Part shown: positions 17,463 through 26,464 of the stretch, one piece after another
How the letters are laid out: each line of letters opens with the position of its first letter
Position numbering within the stretch: the first letter of the stretch is position 1
Source: DATEDA01 sp963789885
GTDB taxonomy: Bacteria > Pseudomonadota > Gammaproteobacteria > Burkholderiales > SG8-39
Reading direction: 5' to 3'
Assembly: GCA_963789885.1 (NCBI GenBank)
Contig: CAWBNB010000005.1
Location: 1 to 64,000, forward strand
Length of the DNA: 64,000 bases
The notes under the pieces: model-generated
The model's input: the letters and a program-made list of their open reading frames with translations, nothing else
Told to the model about the DNA's origin: nothing
Databases searched by the model: none
Translations under genes and position numbers: made by a program

Positions 17463-18892
17463 ATGCGAGCGAATTGCTTTCTCATCGGCCTGCTGGCGAT
17501 TACGGCGCTGGCAGGCTGCGCAAGCCGGCCGATCAACGAGCCGATCACGCGGGCCGATCCCAAGTCCGGCTACCGTCCGTACCTGCTGATCCCGAAGCGG
17601 GAGAACAACGATCCGCACACGCTGTTCGTGCTCGCGTTCTCCGGCGGTGGAACGCGCGCCGCGGCGTTCTCGTACGGCGTACTGGAGGAGCTCCGGCGCA
17701 CCGAGATCGTCGTCGATGGCCGGCGCACCCGGCTGATCGACGAGGTGGATCTCATCACCGGCGTGTCGGGGGGGAGCTTCACGGCGCTCGCTTACGCGCT
17801 CTACGGAGAGCGGCTGTTCTCCGAGTACGAGCAGAGGTTCCTCAAGCGCGACGTGCAGGGCGCCCTTGTCTCGCGTGCCATGAACCCGTTCAACTGGTGG
17901 AAGTTCGTCGGCGGCAGCGCCGGGCGCTCGGAGCTCGCCGCGGAGTACTACGACGAGATCCTGTTCGAAGGCGCGACCTTCGGCGACCTGCTCGACCAAG
18001 CAGGGGCCGGTCGCGGTGGCCTCCGGGACCGACATCTCGACCGGCTCGCGGCTCGCGTTCTACCAACAGGACTTCGACCTGCTGTGCTCGGATCTGACCA
18101 AGGTCCGCCTGTCGCGCGCGGCGGCGACCTCCTCGGCCGTGCCGGTCGTTCTTTCGGCGGTGACGTTCGACAACTACGGCGGTACCTGCGGCTACGAGTA
18201 CCCGGACTGGGTCCGCGACGTCGCCAAGACCGAGGGCCGTGTCCGGCCGTCGGCGCGCGCGCTGCAGCGGTACCGCGAGATGCGGGACTTCCAGAACAGC
18301 ACGGATCGCCCGTACATCCACCTCGTCGACGGCGGCGTGGCGGACAACATCGGGATGCGCGGCGTGCTCGAGACCTTCGAGGCGTTTGGGGCGAGCACGG
18401 CGTTCCGCGAAGAGGTGGGATTCGGCGCAATCCGCAGGATCGTGCTGATCGTGGTGAACGCCCGCTCGGCGCCACGGACCGACTGGGACCGCAGCGAGTC
18501 GCCCCCCGGCACGGTCGCTCAGCTGTTGCAGGCGTCCGGGGTGCCGATCGACCGCTACTCGTTCGAAACCGTCGAGCTCATGAAGGACCGCCAGGAAATC
18601 TATGGCTGGAGGCGCGAGCTGCTGATTGCGCGGGCGCGCATGGCGGGCGCAACCGAGGCGCAGGCTCGAAGCCAACGTCCCGCTGCCGAATCTGACCTCT
18701 GCACACGGTGGACGTCAGCTTCGACGAGATTGGCGACGCGAAGGAGCGCGAGTACTTCATGAACTGCCCACGAGCTTCGTGCTGCCGGCCGAGTCGGTCG
18801 ACCGGCTGCGCGACGTCGCCGCGCAACTGCTGCGCCAATCGCCGGACTTCCAGTCGATCCTGCGCGAGTTTGGAGGTGCGCCGGCGAAGTAG
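17463..18892 (+). CDS. Patatin-like phospholipase lipoprotein, frameshifted
   Basis: Membrane-anchored lipolytic acyl hydrolase. The lipobox LAGC (Cys about residue 19) follows a short signal peptide. Catalytic parts are all visible: oxyanion loop FSGGGTRAAAFSYG, nucleophile elbow GVSGGSF, and Asp in DGGVADN. The frame changes near 18000 (after LLDQ), near 18670, near 18700 and near 18770. Three look like one extra base and the last like one missing C, after which LPTSFVLPAESVDRLRD runs to the stop at 18892. With four breaks this could be a real pseudogene, but the joined protein (about 475 residues) is otherwise normal for this family. Confidence 0.8.
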
Positions 18893-19037
18893 CGCGGCCG
18901 ACCCATGCCTTCCATGGCCGATCGCGTGTGGACAGGTGGCGATGAGCCAGTGCCATCGCAGTAACGGACTGAGGTTCACCACTCGCCGGACATCGCGTGA
19001 ACCATTCCCCCAGCGGCTGGGTTGTAGACTCGCCTTG

Positions 19038-19958
19038 ATGCCGCGCCTTCCGCTTCAAAGCGTGTTCGCTGGCGGTGCGTGCCGCGTGCGTGCTCGCGGC
19101 AAGCGCCTCGGTTGCAGGCCGCGCAGAGCATCGAACCGCGGGCCTACTCCAATGCGCCCGTGGGGGTGAACTTCCTGCTCGCCGGGCCGTACTACACGCG
19201 CGGCGGCTTGTCCTTCGACACGGCCCTGCCCGTCACCGATCCGCAGCTCAAGACTTCCAACATCGTGCTGGGCTACGCGCGGGCGCTGGACCTGTGGGGC
19301 AAGTCGGGAAAGTTCGACGTCATCGTGCCCTACACCTGGCTGTCGGGATCGGCGTCCTACCGAGGCGAGGCGGTCGAGCGGGAGGTCGACGGGTTCGCGG
19401 ACCCGCTGTTTCGCCTGTCGGTCAACTTCTACGGCGCGCCCGCGCTGACGCTTCCGGAGTTCAAGTCCTACGAGCAGGATCTGATCGTGGGCGCGAGCGT
19501 GCAGGTGTCGGTCGCACGCAGGGCAGTACGACAGCTCGAACCTCGTCAACATCGGCACCAACGGTGGGTCCTTCAAGCCGGAGATCGGCGCGTCGAAGGC
19601 GCTCGGTTCGTGGACGCTGGAGCTCAAGGCAGGCGTCACGCCGTCCGCGACGAACACCGACTTCTTCAACGGCGACCGGCGGATCCCAGGATCCGATGTA
19701 TTCGCTCCAGTCGGCATGACGATCTACAGCTTCAGCTCGGGGATTTGGGCGTCCGTGGACGCGACGTACATCGCCGGCGGCCGCACCGCTCTCAACGACA
19801 GCCGCCAGAACGACCTCCAGCAGAACTGGCGCATAGGCGGAACCCTGGCTTTCCCTGTGAACGCTCACAACTGCATCAAGCTCTACGCGAGCAGCGGGGT
19901 GTCCGCCCGCACCGGAAACAGCTTCGACCTCGTCGGCATTGCGTGGCAGTACCGGTGA
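19038..19958 (+). CDS. Outer-membrane channel of the phenol-degradation MetA type, multiply frameshifted
   Basis: Beta-barrel protein of the family annotated as transporter or MetA-pathway of phenol degradation (PF13557). Recognisable strands: AYSNAPVGVNFLLAGPYYTRGG, IVLGYARALDLWGKSGKFDVIVPY, YDSSNLVNIGTN, SFKPEIGASKALG, FNGDRR, DPMYSLQS, IYSFSSGIWASVDATY and the terminal SSGVSARTGNSFDLVGIAWQYR ending in Arg as in many barrels. These lie in at least four frame segments, with breaks near 19075-19110, 19515, 19685 and 19715. A leader AACVLAASASVAG lies in yet another frame. The family call is safe; whether the gene is intact in the organism is not. Confidence 0.7.
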
Positions 19959-20008
19959 GGCGGCGGGCTGTGCTATCACCCATTACCACGCCAGATGGAA
20001 ATGAAGAA

Positions 20009-21100
20009 ATGAACCTCCTGCTCAGGGAAATCCGCCACAACCCGTTGCTCTGGCTGCTCGCCTTCGTGCCGGTGGTGTTTGCGGCCGCGAAGCTCAAGCC
20101 CGAAGCGCACACGGCGCTCTTCGTGCTGTCCGTGCTCGCCATCGTGCCGCTGGCGGCACTGCTCAGTCACGCCACCGAATCGGTTGCGGCCAAGACCGGC
20201 GACGCGGCCGGAGGCCTGCTCAACGCCACGCTGGGAAACCTGACCGAGCTGGTCATCGCGCTCACCGCCCTGCGCGCCGGCGAGTACGTGCTGGTGAAGG
20301 CGTCCATCGCCGGCGCGATCGTCACCAACACGCTGTTCATGCTGGGAGCGTCGTTTCTGCTCGGCGGACTCAAGTATCACATTCAGGAGTACAACCGGGT
20401 CAGCGCGCGCCTGCAGGCGGGTCTGCTCTTCCTCGCCACGGTCGCGCTGCTGGTTCCTTCGGCGGTCGCCATCGACTCGGCGGAAGGAGCGGCCTTCATG
20501 CAGGACCTGAGCCTGGGTCTGGCGGTGCTGCTCATCATCGCCTACGGGCTGGGCATGCTGTTCTCCCTCAAGACGCACCGCGAGCTGTTCGCCAGCACGG
20601 AGCATGGCGAAGAGAGCGAAGCGCCGTGGCCCTTGGGACTGGCCCTGGCCACGCTGGCCGGCGTCACGGTACTGGTCGCGCTCGTGAGCGAGATCTTCGT
20701 GGAGTCGGTGCAGCAGGCGGCAGAGGCCTTCGGGATGAGCCAGGCGTTCGTGGGCTTCATCGTCGTGGCGCTCGTCGGCGGCGCGGCGGAGATGGCCGCC
20801 GCGTTTTCCGGTGCGCGCAAGAACCGGCTCGACTTGAGCGTGGGGATCGCGCTGGGAAGCGCTTCCCAGATCGCGCTGTTCGTGGCGCCGGTGCTGGTGC
20901 TGCTGAGTTACGTGATCGGCCCGACGCCGATGGATCTGCAGCTATGGTCGGGCGCGGTAGGGATGGTGCTCTTCGCCACCCTCACCGCAGCGCTCGTCAC
21001 GAACAGCGGCCGGTCGGCCTGGTTCGTCGGCGTGTTGCTCCTATGGGTGTATGCGATCTTCGCCATCACGTTGTACCTCTTGCCGCCGCAAGTGCAGTGA
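20009..21100 (+). CDS. cax: Ca2+/H+ antiporter, CaCA family
   Basis: Cation antiporter of 363 residues with about eleven helices in two inverted halves. The two alpha repeats carry the acidic ion-binding motifs: GGLLNATLGNLTELVIALTALR in the first half and VGFIVVALVGGAAEMAAAFSGARKNRLDL in the second (GNxxE and GxAAE forms). An acidic loop (STEHGEESEAPW) lies between the halves. The frame is intact. The ATG at 20009 has a purine-rich GAAATGAAGAAA upstream; an earlier ATG at 20001 is out of frame. It exports Ca2+ from the cytoplasm using the proton gradient. Next downstream is a STAS-fold protein. Confidence 0.88.
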   Translation: MNLLLREIRHNPLLWLLAFVPVVFAAAKLKPEAHTALFVLSVLAIVPLAALLSHATESVAAKTGDAAGGLLNATLGNLTELVIALTALRAGEYVLVKASIAGAIVTNTLFMLGASFLLGGLKYHIQEYNRVSARLQAGLLFLATVALLVPSAVAIDSAEGAAFMQDLSLGLAVLLIIAYGLGMLFSLKTHRELFASTEHGEESEAPWPLGLALATLAGVTVLVALVSEIFVESVQQAAEAFGMSQAFVGFIVVALVGGAAEMAAAFSGARKNRLDLSVGIALGSASQIALFVAPVLVLLSYVIGPTPMDLQLWSGAVGMVLFATLTAALVTNSGRSAWFVGVLLLWVYAIFAITLYLLPPQVQ

Positions 21101-21122
21101 AATTACACAGGAGACAGACGCC

Positions 21123-21518
21123 ATGATCCACTACGAGCTGCTGCGAGAGCGGGGAATCCTGATCCTCAAACCCGAGGGCGCGCTCCGCGCCGAGGACTTC
21201 AGCGCCCTCGCCGGCGCCGTCGATCCGTACCTCGAGCAGCATGGTGAGCTCGCGGGCCTGGTGATCGACGCGCCGTCGTTCCCGGGCTGGGAGAACTTCG
21301 CGGGGCTGCTCTCGCACCTGCGCTTCGTACGCGATCACCATCGCCGGATCCGGCGCATCGCCGTGGTCTCCGACAGCACGTTGCTCGCCGTCGCGCCGAA
21401 GATCGCAAGCCACTTCGTGAGCGCCGAGGTGCGCACGTTCGACGCCGCCGGTCGCGCGGCGGCGCTCGCGTGGATCGAGGCCGGCCCGGATGCCCGGGAG
21501 CACCGTCCCGGCAGTTAG
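21123..21518 (+). CDS. SpoIIAA-like (STAS-fold) protein
   Basis: Small cytoplasmic protein of 131 residues resembling the PF11964 SpoIIAA-like group. MIHYELLRERGILILKPEGAL starts the first strand pair. GLVIDAPSFPGWENFAGLLSHLRFVRDHHRRIRRIAVVSDS gives the characteristic middle, and a terminal helix (AAALAWIEAG) follows. Homologues bind lipid or act as stress adaptors, but the role is not fixed. AGGAGAC lies upstream of the ATG, 22 bases after cax, so the pair is likely an operon. Confidence 0.85.
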   Translation: MIHYELLRERGILILKPEGALRAEDFSALAGAVDPYLEQHGELAGLVIDAPSFPGWENFAGLLSHLRFVRDHHRRIRRIAVVSDSTLLAVAPKIASHFVSAEVRTFDAAGRAAALAWIEAGPDAREHRPGS

Positions 21519-21520
21519 CG

Positions 21521-21541
21521 CGACGGGGATGACATCCGTCG
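21521..21541. terminator. Hairpin between convergent genes
   Basis: CGACGG and CCGTCG pair around a nine-base loop, three bases after the STAS stop and just before the end of the minus-strand gene. There is no T-tract, so terminator function is weakly supported. Confidence 0.35.
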
Positions 21542-21542
21542 G

Positions 21543-21818
21543 TTACGCCGTGCCGCCCGCGCGCCGGCGCGCGAAGAGGTTGTACATCCAGGCGAACACA
21601 CCGCCGCCGACTGCCCCGTCCACCAGGGCGTAAAGCGTGCCGATGACGACGGATCCTGCGCCCGTCCCGGGACGATAGCCCGGATAGATCGAGGCAACGA
21701 GCGCGAGAAACGCCTGGCCGTAGCTCGGCCAGATGAGGTTCGCCGACGCGACGACGAGCATCGCGACGCCCCACAACGATCCGGCGGTCAACGCCAGGGC
21801 AGTGACATCGAGTCGCAT
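21543..21818 (-). CDS. Small holin-like membrane protein
   Basis: Protein of 91 residues with two membrane helices (about 7-27 and 50-75). The MRLDVTALALTAGSLWG start, ASIYPGYRPG mid-loop and GAVGGGVFAWMYNLF end match small bacterial membrane proteins often labelled holin or DUF5676. No lytic role is implied outside phage. A longer frame begins at 21857; I chose the ATG at 21818 because family members start MKLxVxA, and GGAGG lies six to ten bases upstream on this strand. It lies 14 bases after the BASS transporter and is probably co-transcribed. Confidence 0.65.
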   Translation of the reverse strand: MRLDVTALALTAGSLWGVAMLVVASANLIWPSYGQAFLALVASIYPGYRPGTGAGSVVIGTLYALVDGAVGGGVFAWMYNLFARRRAGGTA

Positions 21819-21831
21819 GACGCCTCCAGGA

Positions 21832-22701
21832 TCAACCTGCACGCGCCGACCGCGCACCGGCGCGCCGACACCATGCCACGTACGTACCGACCACGATCAC
21901 CGAGACCACGAGGTAGGCCACGATCGCTGCGTTGACTCCGGGCGGTGCTGCGTTCACCGCGGCGACCAAGAGCGCGAGGCCAGGGTTGCGCGCCGCGCTG
22001 GTGATCGCCACGGCGGTGCGGGTCGCTGGCTCGGGGCCGCCCAGCAGGTGCCCGACGGCGAGCGCGGCGCCGGTGATGAGGGCCACTGCCGTCATCACCC
22101 GGAAGCCGGCGGTGATCGTGCCCTCCCAGCCATTGATCAGCACGAGGACGACGGTCGCGACGAGCAGCGCGTTTCCGATCCGCGCAAGCCGCGGCTCGAG
22201 CCGCGCGGCGAGCGCAGCCGCCACCTGCCGCAGCGCCATGCCGAGCCCCAGCGGCAACAGCTGGGCCACGAACACCTGACGGGCGACGTCCCAGGGCGCG
22301 ACGCTCGCGTGCCCGGCGTACACGTGGTTCAGCGCCGCGATGGATAGCGGCATCGAGACGACCGCGAGGAGCGCCACCGAGATCTGCAGGCTCGGGGCGA
22401 AGGCGTGGTGGCCGCCCGCGCCGAGCGATCGGCGCAGCGCCACCGGCGCGCCGGGCGAGATCGCCATCAGCACGACGCCGATCGCCGCCAGCCTGGGCAG
22501 CTCGAGCAGCTGGGTGACGGCGAGCGCGAGCGCCGGAACGGCGATCAGGACGGAGAAGAGACCGCGCACCATCGTGCCCGGCCGCTGCCAGATCCACCGC
22601 AGCTCGCCGGGCGCGATGCTCAGGCCGATGCTGAACATCACCGTGAACACGGTGACCACGGCGGACGCGGTCACGACCCATTCCGGAATCGGGCCGCTCA
22701 T
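21832..22701 (-). CDS. Bile acid:sodium symporter (BASS) family transporter
   Basis: Sodium-coupled organic-anion transporter of 289 residues with eight to nine helices. FSIGLSIAPGELRWIWQRPG and VLMAISPGAPVALRRSLGAGG carry the family's Na+-site loops, and TAVAITSAARNPGLALLVAA matches the second crossing motif (SxRNPGLA). The substrate is unknown; members move steroids, pantoate or other acids. The frame is intact. It is divergent from the DUF2254 gene with only 41 bases between starts. Confidence 0.85.
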   Translation of the reverse strand: MSGPIPEWVVTASAVVTVFTVMFSIGLSIAPGELRWIWQRPGTMVRGLFSVLIAVPALALAVTQLLELPRLAAIGVVLMAISPGAPVALRRSLGAGGHHAFAPSLQISVALLAVVSMPLSIAALNHVYAGHASVAPWDVARQVFVAQLLPLGLGMALRQVAAALAARLEPRLARIGNALLVATVVLVLINGWEGTITAGFRVMTAVALITGAALAVGHLLGGPEPATRTAVAITSAARNPGLALLVAAVNAAPPGVNAAIVAYLVVSVIVVGTYVAWCRRAGARSARAG

Positions 22702-22729
22702 CGTTCAGCCGCTCCGCTTCGCGCGGCCC

Positions 22730-22735
22730 TAGAAT
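22730..22735 (+). promoter_or_regulatory. -10-like TAGAAT next to the DUF2254 start
   Basis: TAGAAT ends seven bases before the ATG at 22743. Transcription would begin at or one base before the ATG, leaving no room for a Shine-Dalgarno site, so a leaderless message is possible. No clear -35 is seen. Confidence 0.35.
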
Positions 22736-22742
22736 CCCGGCC

Positions 22743-24026
22743 ATGGACTCCCCGGCCATGACCCATCGACGACGACGCCTGCGCCTTCCCAGCTGGAGCA
22801 TTCCCGCGGCTTACGCCGTCGCAGCCGTCGCTGCCGGGATGATCCTGCCCAGGCTCGAGGCGAGCCTGCTGCCCGGATCCGATTCCGGATTGAGCGCCTC
22901 GGCCGCGATCGCGATCTTCTCGTCCGTCGGATCGGGGATGATCGCGCTGACCGGAATCGTCTTCTCGCTCGCGTTCGTGATGGTGCAGTTCAGCGCGACC
23001 GCCTACTCGCCCCGTCTGGTGCTGTGGATCGCCCGCGATCCGGTGTTGTGGCACGCGGTGGGAATCTTTTCCGCCACCTTCCTCTACTCGATCGCCGCGA
23101 TCGCGTGGATCGAGCGCGACGGGAGGCACGGAACGCCGTTCGTCAGCAGCTGGCTCGTGATCGTCCTGCTGCTCGCGAGCGTGGGGATGTTCATCGCGCT
23201 GATCGAGAAGATCTCGCTGCTCCAGATCCACCGCATGCTCGCTTTCACGGCGGATCACGGCCGCCGCGTCATCGAGGACACCTATCCGCCGCTCGACGCG
23301 CCGGTCGCGACGCCCGACGCCGCGGAATTCCGGCAGCTTCCGGTAGCGCTCACCCTGCATCACACGGGGCGCCCGCAAACCGTCCAGGCACTGAACATTC
23401 CCGCCCTGCTCGACGCGGCCTCGGCGGCCGGAGCGGTCGTGGTCGTCATCGCGTCGGTCGGCGACACGCTGGTCGAAGGCAGCGCGATGCTGCGGGTATA
23501 CGGCGGCAGGCAGGCCATCGACGAGCGGGCGCTCGCCGATGCGTTCGCGCTCGGCGGCGAGCGGACCTTCGAACAGGATCCCAAGTACATCGTCCGCCTG
23601 CTGGTGGACATCGCGATCAAGGCGCTCTCCCCGGCCGTGAACGATCCCACCACCGCGGTCCAGGCGCTCGACCAGATCGAGGACCTGCTGCTGCGCCTCG
23701 GCCGCCGGCGGCTGGAGATCGGCGCCGTCCGCGATCGCGCCGGCGCGCTCCGGGTGGTCGTCCCCTATCCGACGTGGGACGACTTCCTGAAGCTGGCATT
23801 CGACGAGATCCGGTATTGCGGCGCGACCAGCGTGCAGGTCATGCGGCGCATGAAGGCCCTGGCCGTCGACCTGATCGCCGCCCTCCCGGCGGAGCGGCAC
23901 GAGTCCCTGCGCCAGCAGCAGAAAAGGCTGGACGCGATGATCGCCAGGTCGTTCCCGGACGCCGAGGAAAAACGCGACGCTTCGGTCGAGGACCGGCAGG
24001 GGCTCGGCACCACGCGGACCGAATAG
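22743..24026 (+). CDS. DUF2254 membrane protein
   Basis: Inner-membrane protein of 427 residues. Helices lie near residues 20-40, 55-80 (FSSVGSGMIALTGIVFSLAFVMVQFS, a family signature), 100-120 and 135-155. A soluble C-terminal half follows with LVRLLVDIAIKALSPAVNDPTTAVQ, a strongly conserved DUF2254 block, and RRMKALAVDLI near the end. Function unknown; homologues are sometimes discussed as channels. The frame is intact. ATG at 22743; a second ATG five codons on (MTHRRR) is an alternative. Confidence 0.85.
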   Translation: MDSPAMTHRRRRLRLPSWSIPAAYAVAAVAAGMILPRLEASLLPGSDSGLSASAAIAIFSSVGSGMIALTGIVFSLAFVMVQFSATAYSPRLVLWIARDPVLWHAVGIFSATFLYSIAAIAWIERDGRHGTPFVSSWLVIVLLLASVGMFIALIEKISLLQIHRMLAFTADHGRRVIEDTYPPLDAPVATPDAAEFRQLPVALTLHHTGRPQTVQALNIPALLDAASAAGAVVVVIASVGDTLVEGSAMLRVYGGRQAIDERALADAFALGGERTFEQDPKYIVRLLVDIAIKALSPAVNDPTTAVQALDQIEDLLLRLGRRRLEIGAVRDRAGALRVVVPYPTWDDFLKLAFDEIRYCGATSVQVMRRMKALAVDLIAALPAERHESLRQQQKRLDAMIARSFPDAEEKRDASVEDRQGLGTTRTE

Positions 24027-24057
24027 GCGGGACGAACCGCGGCGTCCCGGGTGCGCG

Positions 24058-24885
24058 TCAGAAACGCTCCTTGATGTACTTGTACGGGTAGTCCGGCTCG
24101 CGATAGCCGCCCGGCTTCTGCCGCTTCGGCAGCTTCACCTTCTCGCGCGGCGCCTCCTTGTACGGGATCTGCGCGAGCAGGTGGGTGATGATGTTCAGCC
24201 GCGCGCGCTTCTTGTCGTCCGTCCGCGCCACGTACCAGGGCGCGAAGTCGGTGTCGGTCACCGCGAACATCTCGTCGCGCGCCCGCGAGTAGTCGTACCA
24301 GCGGCTGTACGACTTGAGGTCCATCGGCGAGAGCTTCCAGATCTTGCGCCCGTCGTCGATGCGCGCGGCGAGCCGCCGGGTCTGCTCAGCCTCGCTCACC
24401 TCAAGCCAGTACTTGATGAGGATGACGCCCGACTCGACCATCGTCTTCTCGAACAGCGGCACCATCGTCAGGAACTTCTTCGCCACCTCGTCGGTGCAGA
24501 AGCCCATCACGCGCTCGACCCCGGCGCGGTTGTACCAGCTGCGGTCGAAGATCACGATCTCGCCGGCCGCCGGGAAGTGCGGGAAATAGCGCTGCGCGTA
24601 CATCTGGCTCTTCTCCCGCTCGGTCGGCGCGGGCAGCGCAACCACGCGGAACACGCGCGGGCTCACGCGCTCGGTGATCGCCTTGATCGTCCCGCCCTTG
24701 CCCGCGCCGTCGCGGCCCTCGAAGACGACGCAGATCTTGAGCCCCTTGTGCTGGACCCACTGCTGGAGCTTGACGAGCTCGACGTGCAGTCTTGCGAGCT
24801 CCTTGTCGTAGACCTTGCGCTTCAGCTTCTCCTTGGGCGCCTCGTTGCCCGCGCCCGCCTTGCCCTTCTTCTTCGCTTTCGCCAT
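24058..24885 (-). CDS. ppk2: Polyphosphate kinase 2
   Basis: PPK2 of 275 residues, which moves phosphate between polyphosphate and nucleoside diphosphates. Motifs: Walker A GRDGAGKGGTIKAI, the lid region with RYFPHFPAAGEIVIFDRSWYNRAGVERVMGFC (Walker B-like DRSWYNR), and SPMDLKSYSRWYDYSRARDEM, all typical of the PA0141/TIGR03707 group. The basic tail ends YKYIKERF. The start at 24885 (MAKAKKK) has AGAGAGGAAA upstream; the in-frame ATG at 24921 does not. Last gene of a minus-strand run glucosidase-amylase-ppk2 (66 bases after the amylase stop), linking polyphosphate with glucan metabolism. Confidence 0.9.
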   Translation of the reverse strand: MAKAKKKGKAGAGNEAPKEKLKRKVYDKELARLHVELVKLQQWVQHKGLKICVVFEGRDGAGKGGTIKAITERVSPRVFRVVALPAPTEREKSQMYAQRYFPHFPAAGEIVIFDRSWYNRAGVERVMGFCTDEVAKKFLTMVPLFEKTMVESGVILIKYWLEVSEAEQTRRLAARIDDGRKIWKLSPMDLKSYSRWYDYSRARDEMFAVTDTDFAPWYVARTDDKKRARLNIITHLLAQIPYKEAPREKVKLPKRQKPGGYREPDYPYKYIKERF

Positions 24886-24951
24886 GCGATTTCCTCTCTG
24901 TCTCGGTCGTTCGACGAACATGCTACGCCGCGGCGGCGCGGATTGAGTGGG

Positions 24952-26458
24952 TCAACCATCGGCCACATTCGGGGGCGGTTCGAGCCGGAACAAGTGGCAG
25001 GCCCACGGGACGAGCTCGACGTACATCCCCGGGCCGCCCAGGTCGTCGCCGCTGCGCAGGTACGACTGGCCGCTCAACAGGTCGTTCAGCCGCCAGTTCC
25101 TGCCCCGCACTTCGTCCCACGGGACGCGGACGGTCGCCTGCGACGCGGCGCCGGAAAGGTTGACGACGATCAGGTACCGGCGCTCGTCGTGCCGCCAGCA
25201 CCAGGCGACGAGGTTCAGGAAGCTCGCGTTGTCGGGCCAGCCGCTGCGCTCGCAGAGCTGCCAGTGCCCGTCGCGGAACGCGTCGTCACTCGCCGCGCCG
25301 AGGAGCTTCCGGTAGAACTCGCCGAGCGCGTCGTCCGCCGGTTCGTCCGGACGGCGGGCCAGGAACACGGGCAGCCGCACCTTGCGGCCCTCGAGCTGCC
25401 CCTCGTGCACGAGTCTCGCGCCGGCCTGCGTCAGCGCGGTCACGGCCGCGGCACGCGCCTTCGCGGGCGGAAAGCTCGCCGCCGCCCGTGGCTCGTCGTG
25501 ATTCTCGATGAACCGGACGAGCCGCTCCTGGTACGCCCGGTCGGCACAGAGGTGGAGGCGGACCGCCTCGGCATCGGCGTGCTCGAGCCGGTCGTAGAGC
25601 CGCTTGTCGTAGCAGTAGTCGAAGCCCTGCTGCTGCAGCGGCCATTCGAGGTCCCAATAGGCCTCGGCGATGAACCTGAACCCGGGATGCCCGGCCTTGA
25701 CGGCCGGGATGACCTCGCGCCAGTAGTCGGCCTGCGGTCGCGCACCGGCGCGGCCGCCCCAGGTGCGCTCGAAGACGTCGCTCATCAGCAGCATCGCCAT
25801 GTCGCACCGGACCCCGTCGCACTGACTGGCGATGTCGCGCACGGTCTCGATCACGGCCGCGCGGAGGTCCGGCCCGAAGGCGTTGAGCTGCAGCACGTCG
25901 GGCCAGGCGGGAAAGTACGGATCGCGTCCGCACGCGAAGACGTGCATATGTTCGTCCGCCCGTTTCGATGAACGATGCCGGTTCTCTCGCCCGGTCTTCG
26001 GCGCTGCCCCGGATGAAGAATTCGGGGTGCTCGACCACCCAGGGGTGGTCCGGGGCGACGTGGTTCGGCACGAAGTCGAGCAGCAGCCGGATGCCGCGCC
26101 GGGCAAGCGCGTCGCGTGCCTGCGCGAGGCCGTCGCACCCGCCGAGATGCGCATCCACCGAATAGCGACGCACGCAGTACGGCGAACCGACGTTGTCCTC
26201 GGTGCGGAAGTCGGGCAACGCGCGCCGGAAATCGGCGAGCAGGCCGTCGTTCCGGTTCGCGATCGCGATGCCGGCGGAACTTCGCTCCCACACTCCCATG
26301 AGCCACACGGCGTCGAAGCCGAGCGCCGCGATCGCATCCCATTCCCGGTCGGGAACCGATGCCAGCGTCAACGCTCGCCCGGTCTTGCGGCTCTGCTCGT
26401 CGAGCCAGACCCAGGTGTTGATCTCGTAGATCGACGGGTGCTTCGGCCACGGGCGCAA
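24952..26458 (-). CDS. Alpha-amylase family (GH13) glycosyl hydrolase, frameshifted
   Basis: GH13 TIM-barrel enzyme of about 500 residues. Region I is LLLDFVPNHVAPDHP, the catalytic nucleophile lies in DGVRCDMAML, the acid/base Glu in FRFIAEAYWDLEW and the third Asp in FIENHDEPRA. A C-terminal beta domain follows (RYLIVVNLSG). The frame changes near 25955, between FIETGG and HVFACGRDPYFPAW, by one extra base. The likely start is TTG at 26458 (MRPWPKHPSIYEINTWVW), two codons after a TGA that would close the glucosidase. No signal peptide, so it acts on cytoplasmic glucan such as glycogen or trehalose-type substrates. Confidence 0.85.
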
Positions 26459-26464
26459 CGGCTG

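Noticed and set aside
17463..19958. Patatin and outer-membrane channel genes as true pseudogenes
   Set aside because: They have the most frame breaks, but catalytic and barrel motifs are all kept and the breaks are of the same one-base kind as in housekeeping genes, so I list them as genes with probable sequence errors.
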